Assembly (NCBI RefSeq): GCF_001949145.1
Contig: NW_019091602.1
Coordinates: 238,217-251,357, forward strand
DNA: 13,141 nucleotides
Reading direction: 5' to 3'
From: Acanthaster planci
Lineage: Eukaryota; Echinodermata; Asteroidea; Valvatida; Acanthasteridae
Shown: one piece after another, positions 1 through 8,089 of the stretch
How positions within the stretch are numbered: position 1 is the stretch's first letter
Layout of the letters: each line of letters opens with the position of its first letter
Program-made: the position numbers and the translations under genes
The notes under the pieces: model-generated
Seen by the model: the letters and a program-made list of their open reading frames with translations, nothing else
Told to the model about the DNA's origin: nothing
Databases searched by the model: none

Positions 1-290
1 CGACGGACGACGGGTGACGGGCGACGGCAGATATGGAATTCCATACCCAACAGCCAGTATCAATGACTCTGGGATATCAGAGAGTGCCACAGGCCTGCCA
101 GACGAGATATATGACAGGCCCTGGCTACCTGTGGCAAGCCTTGGCGTCAGCCGAGTAAAATATGCCCATGGGGCCATGTGCTGGAATTGTTAATACACAT
201 TACCATGGGACTTGGCCAGTGGCCGACTCGAATATTTTGTTTTCTGGGTAAGGGGAATCCCGACATTTAAGGTGAATACACTAGGCTAGT
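1..290. repeat. GACGG-type run and inverted-repeat cluster, probable transposon remnant
   Basis: Bases 1-27 are a degenerate run of GACGG/GACGACGG units. They are followed by a perfect 14-bp palindrome (TATGGAATTCCATA, 32-45). An imperfect stem-loop follows: GCCACAGG (86-93) pairs with CCTGTGGC (128-135), and inside it GCCAG (97-101) pairs with CTGGC (121-125). Further on, two CCATGG-containing segments near 167-173 and 203-209 are also complementary. No frame stays open long enough to suggest a gene. The density of palindromes and the simple-repeat edge fit the end of a non-autonomous DNA transposon, but the left end lies outside the window and no target duplication can be tested. Confidence 0.35.
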
Positions 291-1350
291 CAGCATGAAC
301 AGAGATAGGATAGGCAAAAACAGGAGTTTATTGCATTTGGCCGTAAATATTTTTTAACTAAGAAATTAGCAAAAACGACTAGGGAGTACAGACTGTTCGG
401 TCGACCCAAGGTTTAAACGTACATGTAGTTGGTTAAGTCCAGTCAAGCAAAACTTTGTTACTACGAATGCCTTTTTGAATATTTACTTTAAATTAAACTA
501 TAACTTTGATTAACGAGATAACTTTGCTTACACTCTCCCTCCCTCTTTGGTGTCCGCGCCTGAATGACCACTGATTTGTTGAACTGTTGAGAAAACAACC
601 GAAAAAGTACAAATAAAAGAAAACGAAACGAAAGAGGTAGGCTTAGGCCTACATGTTACGAATTAACGGGCCATCATGTTTTTATTTGCTAAATTACAAA
701 CGCACAAAACCTGAAGAGCAAAGATGTTTGGAAAATTTTCCTTTTTTGCCCAACATGGGTTTTCAAAAATTATTTAAGTCTTAATTGGTACTTTCTGTTC
801 CCAAAATAAAATAACGTAAAGCGACCTGCAAGGCGCACGATGTGCGGATACACTGGTTACTACCGCTAAAAGTAGCCAGAACTGCGTGAAGCCTGTGGCA
901 GGGGGCCTGTGACGCCCGCGACAAGAATACGTTTCGAAATCCGACAACTCGAAAACATTAAACCATTAAAAAAAAGTTCAGAATTATTCAGCGTTCTCCC
1001 ACAGAATGAATTCTTCATAATGTACAGGAAATTTTCATTTGCTTGTGTTGTTTTCTAGGTCTCGAGTGAAGCTTGATCATTTTGTTGGACCGTCACCAGG
1101 CTCTAGACCTAGAGCAATGACTGGTTGATGTGGCCCCAATACCGCTAATGCACTGCAAGCGCTGCGCTTTACAAAAAAAATCGCACGTCAAAACCTTGGA
1201 GAGTTGTAATAAGAAATATTTTCAACTTCGTATGGAAAAAGAATTGCTTCAACCTATATTGTTTGAAGAAAATTTAATTGTAGCTTAATCTGTTGGAAAA
1301 CAGCCGGGGTATAAGAACTCCATACGCGGAACTTCAGAAGAGTTTTATAG
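291..1350. other. AT-rich non-coding stretch
   Basis: All frames are broken by frequent stops and I recognise no RNA gene or mobile-element core. It contains scattered A and T runs and a TAGGCCTA-type palindrome region near 640-655 next to an ACATGT. One AGGGGGCGC motif, a match to the CTCF-type core AGRKGGCRS, sits just past the end at 1352-1360. Confidence 0.5.
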
Positions 1351-1362
1351 TAGGGGGCGCTG
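1351..1362 (+). promoter_or_regulatory. Single CTCF-like core motif
   Basis: TAGGGGGCGCTG contains AGGGGGCGC, which fits the zinc-finger insulator protein CTCF core AGRKGGCRS at every position. It has the same orientation as the eight-motif cluster at 9453-9874. A single short motif has little weight by itself, and occupancy is not shown by sequence. Confidence 0.25.
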
Positions 1363-1704
1363 AAACGAGAAATTAATGCAGTCGTGTGCGATCGCAGCGC
1401 GACATTTAACATGGCATAAATGTCATAACATGATTTGTAGCACTGCATGAATAAAAAAGTGTCTTTTGAACCGGAAAAAATGAAAAAAAAACTAAACTTT
1501 TAAAGGAAACTAAAATACATCAAAATATTGAAACTCACAGTTATTTTAATAACTGGAGAGCACAGTGTTGATAAATGTACGATTTATAACCTGTAAATCC
1601 TCAATACGTAATACGTACGCGGATGCTGTCGGGATTGCCTTAGTATGTCGCTAGTATTGACCAAAGATGACTTCACCATGAATACGCGTAAAACGTTGTT
1701 GTCA

Positions 1705-1817
1705 CATGGGCGCCATTCTGGTTGGACTACGACTGCGCAGTGCATGTTAATGCCAAGGTGCAGGTGCCGCGACCGGCACGCACACGCATGAACTTTCACA
1801 CTCGAATGGCGCCCATG
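1705..1817. repeat. 13-bp inverted repeat around a GC-rich core
   Basis: CATGGGCGCCATT (1705-1717) and AATGGCGCCCATG (1805-1817) are exact reverse complements separated by 87 bp. Similarity extends weakly outward (GTTGTTGTCA on the left against GTGTTATTAC read from the right). The core contains a second perfect hairpin, GTGCCG (1764-1769) and CGGCAC (1774-1779) with a CGAC loop. Each outer arm also includes GCGCCATT, which resembles a YY1-type site. It could be a tiny MITE or a paired binding-site module; I saw no target duplication. Confidence 0.4.
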
Positions 1818-1851
1818 GTAATAACACCTTTATGGCCGAATTACCCATCTT

Positions 1852-1875
1852 GCGCCGCTATGCGGCGCTATATAA
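1852..1875 (+). promoter_or_regulatory. GC hairpin directly followed by a TATA-like box
   Basis: GCGCCGC (1852-1858) and GCGGCGC (1862-1868) form a perfect 7-bp stem with a TAT loop, and TATATAA (1869-1875) follows with no gap. An E-box-type palindrome TCACGTGA lies downstream at 1933-1940. The arrangement could be a core promoter, but no plus-strand coding exon is recognisable below it, so this is only a candidate. Confidence 0.25.
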
Positions 1876-2250
1876 TCTTTGGTATTGACTGCCACCTTGG
1901 TTGTACAGACATAATATGAGTGGGATTGTCCATCACGTGACCAGCTCACTGCGGATTGCGTTTACATTGTATGCCGAACAGACACGTTGGTAGCTTCGCT
2001 TGTTCGCAGGGAGCATGCACGAGGTCCATGGCGCCCACAGTCTGTAAGGTACTTGAGCAATGTCGTGAGTGCAGGCTAACATAGTCGGAAAGGTTTACGA
2101 CATCGTCGTCGCTCGTTCGTTCAGGGACCAATAGACAGCTTTCATGAGCAATGCCAACATTCAGAAGACAAACACTGAGCCGTAAGTTGCTTTTAATAGA
2201 CGCGTAACCACGAGAGAACACCAATAGAGGCTACGTGATTATCAACTCAC

Positions 2251-2293
2251 CTGCAATGGCGCAGAGCAGCAGCAAAACGATGAATCGATTCAT
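2251..2293 (-). CDS. First coding exon of a secreted-protein gene (signal peptide), partial
   Basis: Read on the minus strand, an ATG at 2293 opens a 14-codon exon, MNRFIVLLLLCAIA, that ends in a consensus splice donor (G then GTGAGT, with the intron beginning at 2250), so the exon ends in phase 1. The peptide has the layout of a secretion signal: a short start with one Arg, a hydrophobic Leu-rich core, and small residues before a likely cleavage point. A TATA box sits about 120 bp upstream, giving an estimated leader of about 88 nt. Splitting a signal peptide onto its own first exon is common in animal genes for secreted peptides. The next exon cannot be fixed: no downstream AG gives a convincing phase-1 continuation within the next few hundred bases. 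The mature product is unknown. The exon is too short for simple ORF calling and rests on signal peptide, donor and TATA box together. Confidence 0.6.
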
Positions 2294-2405
2294 GATGATG
2301 GTGGTGATTGTAAGCTGTTGCACAAACGGTATTAACAACAAAGGTTGCACTAGAAGAAGCAGTACACGCTGAGCCTCAGTATGCCAAAATGTGCCAAGAT
2401 CATGT

Positions 2406-2412
2406 CTTTATA
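2406..2412 (-). promoter_or_regulatory. TATA box for the minus-strand secreted-protein exon
   Basis: The minus strand reads TATAAAG at 2412-2406. A transcription start 25-31 bp downstream would fall near 2381, in a sequence reading CATACTGAG. That leaves a leader of about 88 nt before the ATG at 2293, with no intervening ATG seen in the final stretch before the start codon. Distance and context fit a focused TATA-dependent promoter. Confidence 0.5.
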
Positions 2413-2419
2413 AGCAATT

Positions 2420-3270
2420 TGGAGGCATTCAAAATTTACTGTGGTCGAAAATGATGTACCAGGAGAAATCCATCTTATCCATTTCAAGAAGATACATAAA
2501 TGATGTCTTTGTCTAATTGCGTAGCTATATAATTAGGCAAAACTAATATTGCCTGGGCTTTAAGTATATTTGGTTCTGATAATATTACCCAGCGTCATAA
2601 ACTTGAACTTCACGAACTCTATATCAAACAACAGGATAATTTTACACAGTTCCTATAATTTTTTTAAGGTTTTGTCTGACTTTATTTTCACTTATTTTCC
2701 GGCTTTCGATTACCGCTGTGCCGAAAAGCATTTGGGGCCTTAACCAATATTTGATTTTAACCGAGGCAAGTCATCGATCTTCTTCACTGACTCTGCGTTC
2801 ACCAAAGCCAAACATATGTACCAGCAGAATAAAAATGTGAACCCCACTTGAAAAATGATCATCGAACATATCAATTCGTCTCTGAATTTGCTCAAACTAA
2901 TTGCGTTTTAGTGAGGAAGTTGCGCACTTTTGCCAGTTCATTGTATTTGTATAATAGTTGACGACTGTAAAATATTGACGATGCATTATTACACGCTATA
3001 CATAAGCAATGTACGTAGCTAGCACAGTGTTCGTACTACAAGGTGTCCCACCAGAGCATAATGATAAACGGAACTTAAAACAAGCGTTTATTTTGTCCCG
3101 AAATAATTGTTGGAAATTGTTGTTTGAGATATCAAATTTAACTTATGGTCCTTTTGAATTGTGCTAAACATTTCATTTGGAGCTCACGTTACATTGCAAA
3201 GATATTTTCAATTAAGTAACAGAAATCTGTTTGATGGAGGTTTATTTACTTAATTTTGCGTTTGTAAGAG
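2420..3270. other. AT-rich non-coding stretch upstream of the signal-peptide gene
   Basis: No open frame of note on either strand and no recognisable RNA gene. Around 3040-3055 the sequence CAAGGTGTCCCACC resembles terminal sequence often seen in DNA-transposon debris of marine invertebrates, but no matching opposite end was found. The minus-strand promoter of the signal-peptide gene probably occupies the left part. Confidence 0.45.
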
Positions 3271-3659
3271 GAAATTAGACTGTTAACTGGTTTATTCCAC
3301 AATCCTCATCGTTTGGTAAAACTGAACACCCAACGATTACTAAAGTTCCGCTGCAGAGACAATCCCATTGTGTAAGTGTACCCCATTGTTTACAGAACTG
3401 TAAGTACTGCTTTCCGGCTAAAGTGACAAGTTGACAAAACCTAAATACAAAAAATGCACGCACTACTAAATGTACCATTAATGGAAACACGATGTTTAAA
3501 TATGGTAGTAGATCATTAACATTCAGTACGTCTAAAATTAAAAAAAAGTGGCGAGTGGACGTCTTCAGGCTAGCCTTGGGTGCCAACAAAAACTAACTTT
3601 AACGCCCAGAAACACACGTGCACCGTAATACAATTTGAATGTGGAATTATACACGTTCT

Positions 3660-3675
3660 CTAGATGTTTTAGAGA
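3660..3675. repeat. SINE target-site duplication, 3' copy
   Basis: CTAGATGTTTTAGAGA immediately adjoins the element's 3' (A/T-rich) end. It matches the opposite flank at 3971-3986 in 15 of 16 positions, differing only at the fourth base (G versus A). A duplication of this length is typical of LINE-mobilised elements. Confidence 0.75.
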
Positions 3676-3971
3676 GAAAAAAAAGAAAGTCTGGTCCGAG
3701 CCAATTTGGCTCCTCAGGCGGTGTTTATGTTCGGTTTCCTTGGCATGAAACGACTGAGAATATTTCTATCCCCCCCCCTGGATGGAATGCCAGTCCATAG
3801 CAGATTGCTTCCCCAGCTAATGCTGGTACCCGTTTATACTCCTGGGTGGAGAGAGGCAAGCAGGGGTGAAGTGGCTTGCCAAGGGCCACAACATACTGCC
3901 AGCAGCTGGATTCGAATCTCCAACCTTATGATTGGAAGTCACAAACCCTAACCACTTGGCCACATGCCCCC
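3676..3971 (-). mobile_element. tRNA-derived SINE, apparently full length
   Basis: The minus strand begins GGGGGCATG and carries a polymerase III box A (TGGCCAAGTGGTTAGGG, 3962-3946) and box B (GATTCGAATCC, 3918-3908). Their starts are 44 nt apart, the spacing of a real tRNA. A five- to six-pair stem around the seven-base loop CTTCCAA puts TCC (3936-3934) at the anticodon, so the head resembles a glycine tRNA. The acceptor stem is not kept, and a roughly 230-bp unrelated body follows, including CTCTCCACCCAGG and GTATAAACGGGTACC, a C/G-run near 3771-3779 and an A/T-rich 3' end at 3676-3690. Matching flanks mark an insertion by LINE-type retroposition. Open frames inside it on both strands are by-products of the element. 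Confidence 0.8.
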
Positions 3972-3986
3972 TAAATGTTTTAGAGA
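3971..3986. repeat. SINE target-site duplication, 5' copy
   Basis: CTAAATGTTTTAGAGA adjoins the tRNA-like head. The first C may belong to either the element or the duplication, so the repeat is 15 or 16 bp. One mismatch to the other copy suggests a fairly recent insertion. Confidence 0.75.
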
Positions 3987-3999
3987 AGGTGCCATTTAA

Positions 4000-4930
4000 T
4001 AACAAACCTAACTGAACATGTGATTGTGATATCCTGGCTCCCAACATCGATATTTAGAGCTACAGTGCACAAATACACAATTTTAGTGAGCTCTACACAA
4101 GACAAATAGTATAACATCAGGGCGTTAAAACATGTTCAAAAAGTACCCAGTTTCGTGTTGATTATGCTGTCATCGAATGAGCAGATGTTGTCACCTTCTC
4201 TGCCGCAAAGATAACGAAATCTAAGTTCGTGAGGGCCAGATTTTGAAGAACTAAAATCCTCTCCTGTGGACCAGCAAAGCGTTTGTATTATGGTTGCGCG
4301 TATAACTTTCCCTGTGTTCAAGCTCGACTATGTTCAATACAGTCCTCATATTAATTATTTCATTTGTCCTTTCCTTCCAAATACGTCTAAGGCAAACCTA
4401 ATTTAGCTTAACCCGTATAAAAGGGAACCGGCGATGGCGCACCCAGGATTTGTCATGGAGGGGGTGCTAGCTCGGACTGGACCCCTCCAAAAGCTTATTA
4501 TATGCTCCAATGCCCCCCACCATACCGGAGTGGGATTTACAACTGTATCAGAGCTAGTGGTTTAAGATGTTGACTTTACAACCAAAATAGCTACTAATAT
4601 GAAGTAGTCGCAAGAGTGATTGGCATTAAAGTGCGACACCAATTGTTTATAAAGTTAATGGTAGACAAAAACATGGTCGACTGGCCACGATTTGCATTTC
4701 AGCAAATACAACTAAACAATTCCTGGACATGTTCGACCGATCAGGCCATTCCTTGCTTCACAAAGCCGACCTCTTGATTAATTGGCACCGATAATAAAAA
4801 CACTTCAGAATCCTCTGCCCAGACGAGCAAACATCGGGAGCAAATCAAATTCCCCGCGCTCAGCGCAGCTGGCGAATGAAACTTTGTCAATCACAACGCA
4901 CTGCGAAGAAGGCCTGTCGGTGGCGCACTG
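4000..4930. other. Non-coding stretch with a small GC-rich foldback
   Basis: No credible gene. At 4439-4488 two overlapping inverted repeats occur: GCACCC (4439-4444) with GGGTGC (4462-4467), and GGAGGGG (4457-4463) with CCCCTCC (4482-4488). The text resembles a conserved transposon-type fragment (GGCGCACCCAGGATTT), but its limits are not visible. A minus-strand frame at 4321-4136 is open but unsupported. Confidence 0.4.
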
Positions 4931-5018
4931 CATTGTGAATCGCCCGTGTTATTAATGGGTACAGACCAGTTAATAAGTTCAAAAATAATAACTTCAAAAC
5001 ATCAGGAAAAATACTTAC

Positions 5019-5313
5019 AGGTTTCACAGGTGTTCAAGACATATACCAAGATAAAGTTCATTTCCTTATCTTTAATTTTCCTTTCAATTTTCAGTGGGTT
5101 AAACCATGACTTTGGAAAATATTTATCTCCAGCGAAAATCACCCCTCGAGACAGTTTTGAGGCCAATCGGCATTTTGAAAATTGATGCCTAATCTCCATT
5201 GCAAACTCCAGAAAGTAAGAGGGTCCCGTTTGGTCTGATACTTTCAGAAATACAAGCTGGCAGTCCTGTCCGTGGAATTTATCCAATTTTTCAACAAACC
5301 ACCCAGTGCACAT
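5019..5313 (-). CDS. Unrecognised possible exon or gene fragment, minus strand
   Basis: The minus strand is open for about 100 codons and looks protein-like: mixed charge, aromatic residues, and a Lys/Glu-rich stretch near the end (KIERKIKDKE). It ends in a consensus donor (CCT then GTAAGT at 5018-5013), and an AG lies just before its first codons (GTTTTGTAG up to 5315). The three plus-strand frames over the same bases contain stops. The plus-strand pyrimidine tract at about 5060-5094, which mimics a splice acceptor, is explained by the Lys codons of the minus strand. I do not recognise the family, and no start or partner exon is certain. It could be a real internal exon or a transposon gene remnant. 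Confidence 0.3.
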
Positions 5314-5513
5314 GCTACAAAACGTTCTAAATAGCAGGGATTATGACAGCCTACAAAGTGTAATTGTAAGTCGGTCCGTGCAGGCAATTTTGGACCTATT
5401 TACCGGCCTGCAATCTAATAGACCAGAGAGAATGGAACTATTAAGAATCCGCCAAATGGAGAAAGGGGACCCTATGAACAGGAAGAAACTTAAACAAATC
5501 AGGTTACAGCATG
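5306..5513 (+). CDS. Unrecognised possible exon, plus strand
   Basis: This frame reads as a plausible soluble helical protein: a run rich in Leu, Ile and Arg, then a basic segment (MNRKKLKQIRLQHG), ending at a good donor (CATG then GTAAGC). The minus strand over the same bases is a hydrophobic, Cys-rich shadow, so plus is favoured. The same frame further left contains TGA (5183-5185) and a TAA near 5216, so any exon must begin after those, for example after the AG at 5305-5306. No family is recognised. It lies next to, and points away from, the minus-strand frame at 5019-5313, which is hard to explain as one gene. Confidence 0.3.
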
Positions 5514-5782
5514 GTAAGCAAATATAATGTTGCTTAAAATGTCCCATCTTGAAAGAGTTTCGCACCTTAGAATTGGTGTAGTGGAAGACACATCCAAGGG
5601 GTGCAACCTAGTCAAGCGCCCCGCCGAGCGTATAGTGCAGGTCCTACAGGTATTTGGAGTTCCGAGTATGACGAGCTCACGAATCTATGCACAGATCAAA
5701 CCCCAGTCATAGGGCATTTGGAACACCAGCAGTTTTACAAAGCATTGCCTCACCATAAAATAAGTAATCCCGATCAAGGCTT

Positions 5783-6031
5783 TTGACTAGTGCTAAATTC
5801 AGATCATCATACTGGTACTTCACGCAAGCTTTGATCGCATGGGAAAAATCAATATTCATGATTAAAGGCTTTTTGATAGCAAATCGATTTGAAGCGTCTC
5901 CGTGGAAATTAAACATAGCATGTAAAATTTTGAAGACTGGTAAAAGCCAAGATTTGAATCTTGTAAACTACCCTAATTTTAGTTCGACAGAACCCAATGA
6001 ATTTGAGGAGTTTAATTATCACGAGTGCTAA
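5783..6031 (+). CDS. Unrecognised open frame, possibly a 3' coding segment
   Basis: About 82 codons stay open and end at TAA (6029-6031). The translation has an aromatic patch (SSYWYFTQALIAWEK), a central hydrophobic stretch and an acidic tail (NEFEEFNYHEC). The minus strand over 5916-5707 is also open and also looks protein-like, so direction is unsettled. The preceding plus-strand frame (5601-5786) is open in a different frame and would need a splice or shift to join. I do not recognise either protein. This may be one decayed gene of a mobile element or the last exon of a host gene. Confidence 0.25.
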   Translation: MTSAKFRSSYWYFTQALIAWEKSIFMIKGFLIANRFEASPWKLNIACKILKTGKSQDLNLVNYPNFSSTEPNEFEEFNYHEC

Positions 6032-6388
6032 AAAGTAATTTAGACCCTTCAGCCACTCAACAAAATGCTTTAAGTACCCCTATGCTAATCTGACAAAAAC
6101 GTTCAATGAAATTTGTGGATTTTATTTAGAAAAGTGTCATATGGTGGTGAAAAGTGTCATATCCCCAGTTACCCCCATGGACATAACATTCGGCAGTCAT
6201 TTACACTCTCACGCAAAATGAGACACCAGATACAAGATATTCTATTTTACGGAGACCTTTTTATAAGTTTATTATTGTTAAAAAAATATTGAAATTTTTG
6301 TTCTGCTGCACGATATGAATTATGCCCGGGACTTTTGGGGGTTTTGGAACTCAATTTCTGCAATTTAAACTGAACGTTAATTTTACAG
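6032..6388. other. Non-coding stretch with a short direct repeat
   Basis: No frame of interest. A 13-bp direct repeat AAAAGTGTCATAT occurs at 6130-6142 and 6150-6162, a 20-bp period of just two copies. A good splice-acceptor-like TTTTACAG lies at 6381-6388. Confidence 0.4.
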
Positions 6389-6562
6389 GAATTCCTTCTG
6401 TCACTGCAGCGTCAACTGGTTATGTTTTGGCCAGACAGGAACTCTCGAACTGTTTCATCGCAGAGTAGCCTAGGTGGCACCAGCCTGGCACACTCTCTAG
6501 TACACTGGTCTCGAGTTGACCCTCGTCTTGAGTTGTTTCTCGAGTTTCTGGCCAGCCTTTGA
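6389..6562 (+). CDS. Short open frame after an acceptor-like site, unrecognised
   Basis: Directly after TTTTACAG a frame of 57 codons runs to TGA (6560-6562). It is Ser- and Leu-rich and ends in a helix-like run (RLELFLEFLASL). Three near-copies of TCTCGAGTT within 6510-6545 contribute to the composition. The minus strand here is open too (6654-6412) but reads as an Arg-rich shadow. There is no start codon at the left edge, so it would have to be an exon or a remnant. It is about 600 bp upstream of, and on the same strand as, the virus-like pseudogene pair, but a link is not shown. Confidence 0.2.
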   Translation, partial: EFLLSLQRQLVMFWPDRNSRTVSSQSSLGGTSLAHSLVHWSRVDPRLELFLEFLASL

Positions 6563-7142
6563 ATCGGACGGCTAGTCCCATACCCGCAGTAGAACCCTAT
6601 GTAAATGAAATGCAAACCTTTTGTAAACACCCATCGAGTACAAATATTCGACAACGTCGAAGAGTGTAATTATACAGGATATTATTATAACGTAGTTCCA
6701 ACCACTATCTCAAGTATTTACAAAATAGTGACCACTCCGTACCTTGACACAAATAATATTTAAAGTCGTCAATACACCCATAAATCCAAGTTCTCTAATA
6801 CATTTTCGTTACTCAAGTAATCACTTATCTTAAGGTAAATAACCACAACATTTACTCTATTTCCAAAATAAACTTACAGGTTATGTAGACACCTGGCTGT
6901 TGGGAAATCTTGCGTCTCATATATTTTTTATTTCGCCTTGCGTATCGATCGGGGTTTATTTTCACCGATATAGCCTACTAGTTTCTCTTTATAAAATCCT
7001 TCAGCGCCACTGGCTGGATACTGGCAGTTTCAGTCTCAATTTCAGCGAAATCATCGAGGCTGGCAAGACGTGCCCTCTCCTCAGACTGTCCGACGCAAGT
7101 CCCCTTTTATACACCCCGAAAATTTTCTTAAGCCCGCCCAAA

Positions 7143-7585
7143 TTTCTACTTACAACACCCTCGGCCACAGTTTTAATGGTGGTAGGCAGAGCCATAATGA
7201 ACGAACTAGATTTTACGGGACCCAATTTTTTGCTGACCAGCCTGTAGCAGCAACGCGTTGACGAATAACGAAAGAGACACGATCTGGCCTTGGAGCACTT
7301 GGCTCAAGCCAAACAAGCTTGAGAGCAACAACGAGTCAAGTACCTGGATTACCTCAACGAGCGCATGAAGCAAGAACGCGTGAACCATCGCATGTTTGTT
7401 AACGTGTACGAAGCCTTGCGTGCGTACAACGAACTTCTCGGGAGACTGACGGGCAAAACTCGCGAGTTACCGATAAAACCGCGGCTTAGCGATTTTTACC
7501 TTCAGAAGACCGACGCGCTCGCAAGCTCGTGTGGGTCCTTGGAGAAACTTCCGTTGTCGGTTACCTTGCGTATCAGTTTGCTTAA
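7143..7585 (+). pseudogene. Decayed Polinton/Maverick-like coiled-coil membrane protein
   Basis: One plus-strand frame keeps coding character through three in-frame stops: TAG 7245-7247, TAA 7266-7268 and TGA 7320-7322. The segments read, in order, a hydrophobic stretch ending in GRAIMNELDFTG, a charged coiled-coil-like region rich in Gln, Lys, Glu, Arg and Leu (about 7248-7400), and the motif KPRLSDFY (to 7499). There the frame shifts by one base. The continuing frame from 7499 reads PSEDRRARKL, then a hydrophobic segment, and stops at TAA 7583-7585. From memory, an 'LSD(F/Y)Y-x-PSE' motif before a terminal membrane helix occurs in uncharacterised proteins of virus-like DNA transposons in cnidarians and other invertebrates. 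Function is unknown. The N-terminal limit is uncertain, since the frame stays open to about 6900. GC content is higher than in neighbours. The several lesions make it non-functional. Confidence 0.5.
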
Positions 7586-7619
7586 ACTCCTTTAAACTTG
7601 AACTTTATATATTTTTCAA

Positions 7620-7792
7620 AAGCAACAATCACGATTAAAAGCAACGAGAGCACGGACTAGGAGATCCCTGAAAAACAAGTGGCTAAAGAACTGGAAAAGA
7701 AACTCTCTCCCTTGTTTTATAGTACGCAAGGCTTCTGGAAAGGCGAAAGCGTCGTAGACCAGCTGCAGAAAAACTGGCTGGGCTGTCTTTGA
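7620..7792 (+). pseudogene. Integrase N-terminal fragment, Polinton-like, broken
   Basis: Thirty-four bases after the preceding pseudogene a basic segment reads QQSRLKATRART (7623-7658). Coding similarity then continues in another frame from 7661, as EIPEKQVAKELEKKLSPL followed by FYSTQGFWKGESVVDQL, to a stop at 7790-7792. The pattern of a Lys/Glu-rich helix followed by '(F/Y)Y-S-x-x-G-(F/Y)-W-K-G' and a Leu-rich helix is what I recall at the start of transposon-derived integrases annotated like C. elegans F54H12.3. These are DDE-type recombinases that insert the element's DNA. The catalytic core is absent: after 7792 the sequence turns into a G-rich run. The break at about 7658-7661 and the truncation make it dead. 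Family assignment is from motif memory and not from a search. Confidence 0.45.
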
Positions 7793-7803
7793 AGTGTTAT
7801 TTT

Positions 7804-7841
7804 GGTTGGGGGGGGTTGTGGTGGTGGTGTGGCTTGGCTGG
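7804..7841 (+). repeat. G-rich run with G-quadruplex potential
   Basis: An eight-G run (7808-7815) is followed by repeated TGG units and GG pairs through 7841. It is paired with a C-rich stretch at 7854-7860 on the same strand, so a GGGGGGG/CCCCCCC hairpin is also possible. It begins right after the integrase remnant ends and may mark a rearranged edge. Confidence 0.35.
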
Positions 7842-8089
7842 CGCGTGGCGAGGCCCCCCCTCAAATCGGGATAGCCTGGGGAAAAGGGCCCCCCACGGTA
7901 CTGTGATGTACATTTGGAGGTTTTTAAGAGCTTTAGAGGCTAGGGGACAACCACTGAGGCATTTATATACCTTAAGGACGGACTCAGGGCTCTGCAACCC
8001 TGATAAATGATACGGACTCATCTGGCTAATCGGCTCCCGTAACCACGTAAAAAAGATCATACTGTGTCCCATGGCACTTTTTTAACTGA

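Noticed and set aside
1946-2224. Minus-strand Cys-containing frame as second exon of the signal-peptide gene
   Set aside because: No acceptor AG in a suitable place gives the phase needed by the first exon donor, so the join is not supported even though the position is attractive.
3041-3054. DNA-transposon end (CAAGGTGTCCCACC)
   Set aside because: No inverted partner or target duplication was found nearby.
3275-3589. Minus-strand frame of 104 codons
   Set aside because: Hydrophobic and Cys-rich without a recognised family, in AT-rich DNA with poly-T. An acceptor-like tract precedes part of it, but there is no second supporting signal. It could be transposon debris.
3908-3971. A functional tRNA gene
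   Set aside because: Box A, box B and an anticodon-like loop are present, but the acceptor stem is not maintained and the sequence continues into a SINE body with target duplications.
3706-4047. Open frames on both strands over the SINE
   Set aside because: They are produced by the element's sequence and overlap its polymerase III boxes.
4136-4321. Minus-strand 61-codon frame
   Set aside because: Reasonable composition and an AG near the middle, but no start, donor partner or family similarity that I can recognise.
5060-5094. Strong plus-strand splice acceptor (long pyrimidine tract plus CAG)
   Set aside because: All three plus frames after it meet stops quickly, and the tract is explained by Lys-rich codons of the open minus-strand frame.
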